From Deltaproteobacteria bacterium (lineage in GTDB: Bacteria > Desulfobacterota > GWC2-55-46 > S146-73): DNA of 5,138 nt. This document shows, piece after piece, positions 1 to 5,138 of this stretch. Position 1 is the first letter of the stretch; each line of letters begins with the position of its first letter. The notes under the pieces were generated by a model that was not told the origin of the DNA, made no database searches, and was given only the letters and a program-made list of their open reading frames with translations. The stretch is taken from positions 1-5,138 of the forward strand of contig WGFF01000232.1 of the NCBI GenBank assembly GCA_015492355.1, read 5' to 3'. The position numbers and the translations under genes were made by a program.

Positions 1-2286
1 GTGTGGATGTGGGATATTTTTATCCTCGGGAGACTTCTCATAGCGGGGTTCTTTTCCTATCTGTTTCTATCGAGGGTGGGGCTCTCTTTCAGGTCTGCCT
101 TTCTGGGTGGTGTGTTGTACATGTTCTCCGGGACGATGGTATGGTTCATCAATCTCGAGCAGATGGCTAATGTTGCCATGCTCGTGCCATTGGTTATGTA
201 TTCCATGGAGTCGATAATAAACAGAGGGGTGAGGCACATCACCCTGAGTGGCATTGTATTTGCTCTTGTCCTTACCGGTGGTCAGCCAGAGATAGCCCTC
301 TATGTTATCTTTCTTGCCCTCTGCTACTTTGTATTCCGCACAGTTAGTCTGAATTTGGGCAGGGGCATTGTTTTGATGTGGATAAGATTTGTATGTGCCC
401 TGGGGCTTGGACTCTTACTTTCTGCGCCACTTATCTTACCCTTTCTTGAGTTTGTATCCCTTGCCCATCATATCCATCCACCGGGCAGTGACATGGGGCT
501 TGACAGCAACAAGGAACTCTGGAGGAGGGTCTTTATTATTCTCACCCCCACGCTTACAGAACTACCTGTAAGCCCAAGTATCCTCAAGGGCATACTGGCT
601 GCACTGCCTGATCCCTCTGGAAAGCCCTTTTATTTCCGTATATTTGCCACCAATGGTATATGGGACTATCTCGGTGGCTATATCGGCTTTTTGTGTGTAT
701 TCCTGGCATTTACAGGTATGTTGATGGTGCTCGCAGGGAGGGTCTCCACTGTAAGGGGACACGTGCTTTTCTTTACCTCTTTTGGCTCCGCGGTGTTGCT
801 CAAAAACTTCGGTGTAATACCCTTTGTATGGCTCGGTTATCTTCCTCTATTCGACCAGGTATGGAGCTTGAGATGGGCTGGTCCTGTGTGGGTATTTGCG
901 TTTTCAATGGCGGGTGCATGTGGTCTGGAAATAATAAGTAGATATGCTGGCAGGGAAAGGGGGGATAGGTTCAGGGCATACTATATAATACCTTCTCTTG
1001 TTTTTCTATTATTGCTACTTGTATATACCTTCCTCCCACTGTCAGATGCACTGGCATTGACCATAAAAAGACATGTTCTCTATGACAGTATGACTCAGCC
1101 ATATCTGATACCTTCTCTACTTACTGGTTGTATTGTGTCGATAATCCTCCTTTCGGCGGTATTTTTGATGACCCTTTACTGTATCAGGAAAGGAAGTGGC
1201 TTCTACGGTATTGTGGGGTTGACTGTTCTGGAGTTGTGGTGGGCTATTCCAAGGGGGTATGATTACAACTGGCTCTATCTAAAACTCATACCTTTTGGCA
1301 TAGGTTTTATATGTATCTTTGTCTTAATGAAGGAAAGATGGCGCACTGCCATAGCCCTTGTGTTTGCTTTCTTTGGATCCTTTCTCTTGCTCGACAGGCT
1401 TTCACCCTATGGTTTCCCCGAAAGGTACGATCCATTTACAGAACCGCCCTACGTAAAATTCCTCAGGGAGCGAATAGGGTACCAGAGGGTCATGGGTGGA
1501 TATGGGGTTCTCTTCCCGAACTTTGCAAGTGCGGTGGGCATACAGGATTTAAGGTATGTAAGCGCCCTTGCCATCTTCCATTTCAAGGACTACAGGATAA
1601 ACCATCTGCAGGTAACGCTGGAGAAGGAGGAGACAGATTCCTTTGCCATGTGGTTTACAGGCAGACCAGAAAGGAATGTAGATTACAGGATTGTCTACCG
1701 TAAGATAGAGGATGATATAAAGGAAAGACTGCCTTATTACTCTATGCTTGGGGTGAGGTATTTTCTCTTCCCTGCTTACATGCCTTCTGAGCTCGATCTT
1801 CCCCTTATCTATGACAGGGAGATAAGGATATACGAGAATCCACAGGCTCTACCAAGGGTTTTTGTGTCTTATGCCTTTGAGACCGTGTCATCTACAGAGG
1901 AGGCACAGAAAAACCACAGGGCAGATTACGTCCTTATAGAAGGTCCTGTGGATATGGAGAATGAGCCACAAAAACCCGCTGGATTCGATACAGCCCGTAT
2001 AGTTGAATACAGTACCAGAAAGGTTGTCATAGATGCGGAAGCCAGAAAAAAGGGCATACTCGTTTTGACCGATGTGTTCTACCCTGGATGGACTGCCTAT
2101 GTAGATGGCAAACCAGCAAGGATTTATAGGGTAAACGGCATTGTAAGGGGTGTATTGCTCGAAAAGGGTACCCACAGGGTTACGTTCCACTATAGTCCGT
2201 TGAGTTTCAAGATAGGGCTTGTACTGTCAGGTATCGGTCTTTTAACGATAACTGTACTTATGGTATGGCGGAGAGGTGGTCCATGA
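1..2286 (+). CDS. YfhO-family multi-pass membrane protein, 5'-truncated by the window edge
   Basis: This is the last ~761 codons of a large integral membrane protein. It resembles the YfhO family, which are GT-C-like membrane proteins linked in some bacteria to glycosylation of cell-wall polymers. Visible family features are hydrophobic segments near residues 9-24, 34-50, 81-112, 125-150, 224-245, 292-312, 328-347, 370-394 and 430-464. There is also a TGGQP motif (92-96), an SAPLILPFLE stretch (141-150) and an FLPLSDA-type loop. A soluble domain runs from ~466 to 735. It carries VLFPNFAS (503-510), IYENPQALPR (610-619) and the characteristic C-terminal YPGWTAYVDGK (694-704), followed by a last membrane helix (737-756). 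Family members usually have a further ~90-110 N-terminal residues before the helix seen here, so GTG at position 1 is probably an internal codon. The substrate cannot be read from the sequence. The gene has no evident functional link to the cysteine genes downstream and is separated from them by ~170 bp. Confidence 0.82.
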   Translation: MWMWDIFILGRLLIAGFFSYLFLSRVGLSFRSAFLGGVLYMFSGTMVWFINLEQMANVAMLVPLVMYSMESIINRGVRHITLSGIVFALVLTGGQPEIALYVIFLALCYFVFRTVSLNLGRGIVLMWIRFVCALGLGLLLSAPLILPFLEFVSLAHHIHPPGSDMGLDSNKELWRRVFIILTPTLTELPVSPSILKGILAALPDPSGKPFYFRIFATNGIWDYLGGYIGFLCVFLAFTGMLMVLAGRVSTVRGHVLFFTSFGSAVLLKNFGVIPFVWLGYLPLFDQVWSLRWAGPVWVFAFSMAGACGLEIISRYAGRERGDRFRAYYIIPSLVFLLLLLVYTFLPLSDALALTIKRHVLYDSMTQPYLIPSLLTGCIVSIILLSAVFLMTLYCIRKGSGFYGIVGLTVLELWWAIPRGYDYNWLYLKLIPFGIGFICIFVLMKERWRTAIALVFAFFGSFLLLDRLSPYGFPERYDPFTEPPYVKFLRERIGYQRVMGGYGVLFPNFASAVGIQDLRYVSALAIFHFKDYRINHLQVTLEKEETDSFAMWFTGRPERNVDYRIVYRKIEDDIKERLPYYSMLGVRYFLFPAYMPSELDLPLIYDREIRIYENPQALPRVFVSYAFETVSSTEEAQKNHRADYVLIEGPVDMENEPQKPAGFDTARIVEYSTRKVVIDAEARKKGILVLTDVFYPGWTAYVDGKPARIYRVNGIVRGVLLEKGTHRVTFHYSPLSFKIGLVLSGIGLLTITVLMVWRRGGP

Positions 2287-2333
2287 AAATCTTCCCATCC
2301 CAGAGGATACACACCCTTTGATCCCACAAATAT

Positions 2334-2417
2334 CTTGACAATTTTTGTAAGGTATTATAAACTTGACAAAGTTACTAAAGTATTAATCCCTTGTAACGGG
2401 TATGTATCTTTTCCATG
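2334..2417 (+). repeat. three 28-bp-spaced CTTG boxes upstream of cysM, possible operator array
   Basis: Unit 1 (2334-2361) and unit 2 (2362-2389) both begin CTTGACAA and both carry GTATTA at the same offset. About 19 of 28 positions match. A weaker third unit begins CTTGTAAC at exactly the next 28-bp step (2390). In unit 1, CTTGACAA and TTGTAAGG (2345-2352) form an imperfect dyad with 6 of 8 pairs. Boxes of this kind before a cysteine synthase gene suit a sulfur- or iron-sulfur-responsive repressor such as an Rrf2-type (CymR/IscR) protein, but that assignment is inference. They overlap the candidate promoter, as expected for repression. Confidence 0.45.
2335..2361 (+). promoter_or_regulatory. 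candidate sigma70 promoter for cysM-mec
   Basis: A perfect TTGACA (2335-2340) is followed by TATAAA (2356-2361) at a short 15-nt spacing, or by TAAACT (2358-2363) at 17 nt. It would give a leader of roughly 90 nt before the cysM start. A second perfect TTGACA at 2363-2368 has no good -10 at normal spacing. The call is by inspection only, and the spacing is not ideal. Confidence 0.4.
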
Positions 2418-2456
2418 TAGGCGGGAGGGTTAAATTTTTTCCCTGAGGTGTGGTAT

Positions 2457-3422
2457 ATGGGTGAGCAGAGGGTTCTGGATATGAATGTCTCCTATAGACG
2501 GGACCTTACCACCACTCTTTCTGCGAGGTCTTCTCCTCTTGATCTCGTTGGCAACACCCCCCTTGTAAGGATAAGGAGGATTACACAGGGCATTTCAAAG
2601 GATGTGGAGGTGTATGCCAAGCTTGAGTGGTACAACCCGGGTGGTTCTGTAAAGGATAGGGCAGCACTCTGGATGATAGAGGATGCGGAGAGGTCTGGCA
2701 GGCTTACGAAGGATAAGGTTATTCTTGATTCCACATCAGGCAATACAGGTATTGCATATGCGTGGATAGGTGCTGTAAAGGGCTACAGGGTCGAGCTCGT
2801 TGTGCCTGCGAATGTGAGCGAGGAGAGAAAAAAGATACTCAAAGCCTTCGGTGCAAATGTGGTGTTTTCAAATCCCCTTGAAGGCTCAGATGGTGCCATA
2901 AGGCTTGCCTGGAAACTCTATGTGGATAATCCCGAAAAATACTGTAAACTCGACCAGTACAATAACCCGTGCAATCCAAGGGCACACTACGAATCCACAG
3001 GTTCAGAGATAATAACCCAGACAGATGGAAGGATAACCCACTTTGTTGCAAGTATCGGCACAGGCGGTACCATAATGGGTACTGGTAGAAGGCTCAAGGA
3101 GTTCAGGAGCGATATCCAGGTGATAGCGGTAGAGCCGGACAACCCCCTCCACGGGCTTGAGGGACTCAAACACATGGCATCGTCCATAGTGCCTGGCATA
3201 TACCATGAGGAGGAGCTCGATGACAAGATATCCGTTCCCACAGAGGAGGCATACGAGATGGCAAAGAGGCTTGCAAGAGAGGAGGGTTTGCTTGTGGGGC
3301 AGTCCTCTGGTGCCGCCATGTGGGGGGCACTCAATGTGGCAAGGACACTCAAACAGGGTGTGGTAGTGGTTATATTCCCTGATGGAGGAGACAAGTACCT
3401 CAGTACCAGGCTCTGGGAGTAG
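2457..3422 (+). CDS. cysM: PLP-dependent cysteine synthase, CysM type
   Basis: A 321-residue fold-type II PLP enzyme that forms cysteine from an activated serine and a sulfur donor in the cytoplasm. Visible motifs: GNTPLV (32-37), the PLP-binding lysine K66 in PGGSVKDR, TSGNTG (93-98) binding the substrate carboxylate, the glycine-rich phosphate loop GTGGT (201-205), and S284 in GQSSGA near the PLP ring nitrogen. Several blocks resemble M. tuberculosis CysM rather than classical CysK: GTGRRLKE, the VPGIYHEE region, the HYESTG segment and the terminal KYLST. ATG 2457 is preferred because GAGGTG (2445-2450) lies 6 nt upstream. GTG 2448 would overlap that ribosome-binding site, and ATG 2481 lacks a comparable one. 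The neighbouring Mec-type peptidase suggests a protein thiocarboxylate as sulfur donor. Free sulfide with O-acetylserine remains possible. The protein lacks the long C-terminal tail of the mycobacterial enzyme. Confidence 0.9.
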   Translation: MGEQRVLDMNVSYRRDLTTTLSARSSPLDLVGNTPLVRIRRITQGISKDVEVYAKLEWYNPGGSVKDRAALWMIEDAERSGRLTKDKVILDSTSGNTGIAYAWIGAVKGYRVELVVPANVSEERKKILKAFGANVVFSNPLEGSDGAIRLAWKLYVDNPEKYCKLDQYNNPCNPRAHYESTGSEIITQTDGRITHFVASIGTGGTIMGTGRRLKEFRSDIQVIAVEPDNPLHGLEGLKHMASSIVPGIYHEEELDDKISVPTEEAYEMAKRLAREEGLLVGQSSGAAMWGALNVARTLKQGVVVVIFPDGGDKYLSTRLWE

Positions 3423-3427
3423 TGTAG

Positions 3428-3844
3428 ATGGTATACATGATGAAGGAGGTCTACGACAGTATCATAAAACACGCAAAGGAGCACTATCCCAACGAGTGCT
3501 GTGGGGTGCTTGTGGGTACCATAGAGGGTAACAAGAGGATCGAAAGGGCGTACAGGACAGAAAACATAAATAAGGAGAGAACAAGGGATAGATACGAGAT
3601 AGACCCGGGTGAACTCTTACGCATAGAGAAGGAGGCAAAGAGAGAAGGACAGACCATACTCGGTATATACCATTCCCACCCCGACCATCCCTCCAGCCCT
3701 TCTGAGTTCGACAGAAAAAGGGGGTGGAGCGGATACTCATATGTGATAATCTCTGTGGACAGCGAGGGCAGGACAGAGGTCAGGAGCTGGACCTTCGATG
3801 AAGATGATGAGCCCTTCAGGGAGGAGAGGATCGCTGTTGTGTGA
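3428..3844 (+). CDS. mec: JAMM/Mov34 zinc metallopeptidase (Mec-like, M67 family)
   Basis: A 138-residue single-domain JAMM protease. The full zinc and catalytic signature is present: E23 in PNECCG, then H82 and H84 in YHSHPDHP, S92, and D95 in PSEFD. This matches the family pattern of a distant Glu, HxHP, Ser and Asp. Bacterial stand-alone JAMM proteins of this size cut small residues from the C-terminus of ubiquitin-like sulfur carriers. In M. tuberculosis Mec releases cysteine from the CysO-cysteine adduct made by CysM. The start at ATG 3428 has GGGAG (3415-3419) 8 nt upstream and lies 5 nt after the cysM stop, so the two genes are co-transcribed and probably translationally coupled. Later ATGs at 3437 and 3440 would lose only a few residues. 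No carrier gene accompanies it here. The catalytic residues are intact, so it should be active. Its true partner is inferred. Confidence 0.88.
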   Translation: MVYMMKEVYDSIIKHAKEHYPNECCGVLVGTIEGNKRIERAYRTENINKERTRDRYEIDPGELLRIEKEAKREGQTILGIYHSHPDHPSSPSEFDRKRGWSGYSYVIISVDSEGRTEVRSWTFDEDDEPFREERIAVV

Positions 3845-3873
3845 ATCTTATTTTTAGCCTTCAGAGTAAAACA

Positions 3874-4080
3874 AGGTAATGGGTATCTTTTTCGGACTAA
3901 ATTCTGAGGGAAACACTTTTGTAAAAGGGGTTTCCCTCAAACTCCCTTCCCCAAAACTTTTAATCTAAAGTTTTTTGGGAAAGGGGACAGGGGAAAACAC
4001 CTTTTTACCAGAAAAGGGCGATAGCCCGGAGGGTTTTCCCAACAACAAAAATTCAAGTCCGATTTGATGACCCATTACCT
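3874..4080. repeat. 207-bp element with terminal inverted repeats and three internal hairpins (MITE-like or structured RNA)
   Basis: The two ends (3874-3898 and 4056-4080) are inverted copies. Both begin AGGTAATGGGT and both finish TCGGACT when read inward. A diverged middle leaves 18 of 25 positions matching ungapped, more with gaps. Three hairpins lie between them. Hairpin 1 spans 3905-3939, with GAGGGAAAC pairing to GTTTCCCTC. Hairpin 2 spans 3944-3986, about 16 pairs with a 2-nt bulge around loop 3961-3966. Hairpin 3 spans 3991-4040, with GGGAAAAC pairing to GTTTTCCC and enclosing either GGGC-gata-GCCC (4016-4027) or a CCTTTT/AAAAGG stem. No convincing protein is encoded and no clear target-site duplication is seen. 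It sits between convergent genes, a common home for such elements. It could be a non-autonomous mobile repeat, a bidirectional termination region or an RNA gene. Confidence 0.7.
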
Positions 4081-4317
4081 AATTTAGATGAAACTTTAAT
4101 CTGCGGTCAGGCCACCATAGTTCTGTCTGGTGATGGATAGGCTGTCCAAAGGATGTGATTTTAAGAAGAAAGAGGTTCACTCCTTAATCTCCCCTTTTAG
4201 GGGTTCGCCAGAATGCCCTGCCCTGTGGATAGGGAGTTTCACTTTGGCATTCCCTTCCTGGGTTTCAGGGCTCAAAGAAGAATAGATTGGTGGATACCTT
4301 TGAGGAACCGGCTCTGT
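4081..4317. other. gene-free stretch with further imperfect hairpins, unidentified
   Basis: No credible gene or known RNA family is recognised here. Local inverted repeats are frequent: an imperfect stem 4105-4113/4140-4147 closed by CACCA/TGGTG, CCCCT/AGGGG (4191-4203), GAATGCC/GGCATTC (4211-4217 and 4246-4252) enclosing CCCT/AGGG (4221-4234), CCTG/CAGG (4257-4269), and CTCAAAG/CTTTGAG (4271-4277 and 4298-4304). None has the run of T expected of an intrinsic terminator. It may be a structured RNA, a decayed repeat or the 3' untranslated region of the - strand regulator. Confidence 0.35.
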
Positions 4318-4761
4318 TCAATCTTTCCTGATGGGCATGGTGGCAACCCTCAGGAAGGCGTCTATGCTGTATTTTAAAGCGGTAGCGGTATTCTTGTTTA
4401 CCCCACGAAATATCTTTAAAAGTTTACCGATATAGATTATCTCGTCTGGATCGAGCCCTGTAAGCCCCTTCATGTTTGAAAGGATGGACCCTGCCCTTTT
4501 TATATCTTCATCGTCCTCAGAGGCTGTGGTGGTCTTCTCCCCGTTTATATACATCTGACCCTCTCCTGTAAGGAGCCAGTCAACTGAAAGTCCATAGAGA
4601 CTGGCAAACTTGAGTATGAGGTCAGCAGGGATTATGCCCCTTTTCTTATAATTGGAGAGTGCCTGAGGGGTAACACCGAGGATACGGGCAAGGGCGCTAC
4701 TGCTTTTTACCCCTCCAACCTTTTTCATTCGCTCGATAGCCTCAGGATAATTTACTCCCAT
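4318..4761 (-). CDS. CI-type helix-turn-helix transcriptional regulator without peptidase domain
   Basis: A 147-residue DNA-binding protein. The N-terminal ~68 residues are a phage CI-repressor type HTH: helix 2 near SSALARILGV (21-30), recognition helix near TPQALSNYKKRG (31-42), and the typical LSVDWLLTGEG end (58-68). An acidic linker follows (residues 80-88), then a helical C-terminal region (about 88-142) that I do not recognise. It carries no sign of the S24/LexA Ser-Lys autopeptidase, so it is unlikely to be switched by RecA-stimulated self-cleavage. The C-terminal part may mediate dimerisation. ATG 4761 is the only start codon between the upstream stop and the HTH. The best ribosome-binding candidate (AGGG) sits about 10 nt upstream and is weak. 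It is divergent from a second HTH gene across 186 bp that contain two dyad operators. The layout is typical of phage or ICE regulatory switches, though a free-standing regulator is possible. Confidence 0.82.
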   Translation of the reverse strand: MGVNYPEAIERMKKVGGVKSSSALARILGVTPQALSNYKKRGIIPADLILKFASLYGLSVDWLLTGEGQMYINGEKTTTASEDDEDIKRAGSILSNMKGLTGLDPDEIIYIGKLLKIFRGVNKNTATALKYSIDAFLRVATMPIRKD

Positions 4762-4803
4762 AAATCTTGTACCCTGCCCGGATGTTTTAAGACACCTGGA
4801 TTA

Positions 4804-4832
4804 TTGACGATACATTATCAAAATGGTATAAG
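4804..4832 (+). promoter_or_regulatory. strong candidate sigma70 promoter toward the rightward HTH gene
   Basis: TTGACG (4804-4809) and TATAAG (4827-4832) are each 5 of 6 to consensus and are separated by the ideal 17 nt. Transcription would begin near 4839 and give a ~109-nt leader that carries both dyads. This is the best sigma70 match in the window. Confidence 0.6.
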
Positions 4833-4846
4833 AGAAGTAGGTTTTG

Positions 4847-4875
4847 TTAATACAGGGTTTATTTTATATCAACAA
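4847..4875 (-). promoter_or_regulatory. candidate promoter for the leftward CI-type gene
   Basis: On the - strand, TTGTTG (4875-4870) and TATTAA (4852-4847) are separated by 17 nt, each 4 of 6 to consensus. The start would fall near 4840, about 80 nt before the ATG. The -35 box abuts the first dyad (4877), which suits autoregulation. The match is moderate only. Confidence 0.35.
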
Positions 4876-4876
4876 A

Positions 4877-4902
4877 GGTGAATTTATGTGTATAAATTTA
4901 CC
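4877..4902. promoter_or_regulatory. operator-like dyad O1
   Basis: Half-sites GGTGAATTTAT (4877-4887) and ATAAATTTACC (4892-4902) are inverted copies matching at 10 of 11 positions around a 4-nt spacer. The symmetry and location between divergent HTH genes indicate a repressor binding site. Which regulator binds it is not known from sequence. Confidence 0.65.
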
Positions 4903-4908
4903 ATATTG

Positions 4909-4934
4909 CGTATATTTGTCAAGAGAAATTTACG
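4909..4934. promoter_or_regulatory. operator-like dyad O2
   Basis: Half-sites CGTATATTTGT (4909-4919) and AGAAATTTACG (4924-4934) match at 9 of 11 positions around a 4-nt spacer, the same geometry as O1. Both dyads share the AAATTTAC core in the right half. Centres are 32 bp apart, about three helical turns, so two bound dimers would lie on one DNA face. It ends 13 nt before the next start codon. Confidence 0.55.
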
Positions 4935-4947
4935 TTAAAATGTATCC

Positions 4948-5118
4948 ATGTTGACACTTGGTGAAAGAATAAGGTACGTAAGGGATACTATTCTTAAGGT
5001 CAATCAGGCGACATTCGCACACAGGCTCGGTTTTTCAAGGGTTGCAACCATAAGTGATTATGAAAAGGACAAAAGGATACCAGATATTGCAACCCTGCGA
5101 AAGATAGCAACCCTTGGT
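4948..5118 (+). CDS. XRE-type helix-turn-helix regulator, 3'-truncated by the contig end
   Basis: The first 57 codons of a second HTH protein, beginning MLTLGERIRYVRD. Helix 2 falls near QATFAHRLG (20-28) and the recognition helix near ATISDYEKDKR (33-43), followed by the usual IPDIATLRKIA helix (44-54). This is the layout of HTH_3/XRE domains found in phage repressors, antitoxins and stand-alone regulators. The reading frame stays open to position 5138, but bases from 5119 on are sequencing adapter, so the genomic part stops at codon 57 and the rest of the protein is unknown. ATG 4948 is chosen because ATG 4940 runs into a stop after four codons. No strong ribosome-binding site precedes it. 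It is divergent from the CI-type gene and lies just downstream of O1 and O2. Confidence 0.8.
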
Positions 5119-5138
5119 CTGTCTCTTATACACATCTC
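5119..5138 (+). other. Nextera/Tn5 mosaic-end adapter contamination
   Basis: CTGTCTCTTATACACATCT (5119-5137) is the exact reverse complement of the 19-bp Tn5 mosaic end used in Nextera libraries. The following C agrees with the next base of one of the two standard adapters. It should be trimmed. The six amino acids it would add to the preceding gene are artefacts. Confidence 0.96.

Noticed and set aside
2283..2321. 12-codon open frame starting in an ATGA overlap with the YfhO-family gene stop, after a GAGAGGTGG purine run
   Set aside because: It is very short (MKIFPSQRIHTL) and matches nothing recognised. It may be a remnant or chance, since the preceding codons naturally give a purine-rich stretch.
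2987..3484. 165-codon - strand open frame antisense to cysM
   Set aside because: It is a low-complexity, serine/proline/leucine-rich translation opposite a strongly conserved enzyme gene, as expected for a shadow frame.
3462..3740. 92-codon - strand open frame antisense to mec
   Set aside because: It lies wholly opposite the JAMM gene with intact catalytic motifs and has no family resemblance.
4191..4203. CCCCT/AGGGG hairpin as an intrinsic terminator for either convergent gene
   Set aside because: The stem is only 5 bp and is followed on neither strand by a run of T.
4191..4220. GGGGTTCG followed by a pyrimidine-rich arm as a tRNA T-loop
   Set aside because: The complementary arm and the other tRNA arms are missing, and the GTTCGAA-type loop is not complete.
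4133..4285. 50-codon + strand open frame in the hairpin-rich spacer, beginning MDRLSKGCDFKKKEV
   Set aside because: It has no clear ribosome-binding site and no recognisable domain, and its codons overlap several inverted repeats, so it looks like a chance frame through structured non-coding DNA.

Overview
The window looks like the end of a draft contig from a bacterium, probably a thermophilic or anaerobic lineage of the Nitrospirota/Thermodesulfobacteriota kind. That guess rests only on the heavy use of AGG/AGA for arginine and ATA for isoleucine together with moderate GC, so it is weak. The left edge cuts into a gene. The right edge ends in a 19-base match to the Nextera (Tn5 mosaic-end) sequencing adapter, so the last 20 bases are not genomic.

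Layout, left to right. (1) 1-2286: the C-terminal ~760 residues of a large YfhO-family multi-pass membrane protein on the + strand. (2) 2287-2456: an intergenic region with three CTTG boxes spaced exactly 28 bp apart and a candidate promoter. (3) 2457-3844: a tight two-gene operon on the + strand, a PLP-dependent cysteine synthase of the CysM type followed 5 nt later by a JAMM/Mov34 zinc peptidase of the Mec type. (4) 3845-4317: a gene-free stretch between convergent genes. It holds a 207-bp element with 25-bp terminal inverted repeats enclosing three strong hairpins (3874-4080), then a second, less regular hairpin-rich stretch (4105-4319). (5) 4318-4761, - strand: a small CI-type helix-turn-helix regulator. 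(6) 4762-4947: a divergent control region with two 26-bp dyads of the same 11-4-11 design. (7) 4948 to the contig end: the first 57 codons of a second XRE-type helix-turn-helix regulator on the + strand.

How the parts work together. The cysM-mec pair matches the sulfur-carrier route to cysteine known from Mycobacterium tuberculosis. There CysM adds a thiocarboxylated carrier protein (CysO) to the PLP-bound aminoacrylate, and the JAMM peptidase Mec releases cysteine. No carrier gene is visible here, so it must lie elsewhere or be a shared ThiS/MoaD-like protein. The two divergent HTH genes with tandem operators look like a phage- or ICE-type switch, and may mark the edge of an accessory element that continues past the contig end. 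The hairpin element sits between the metabolic operon and this switch.
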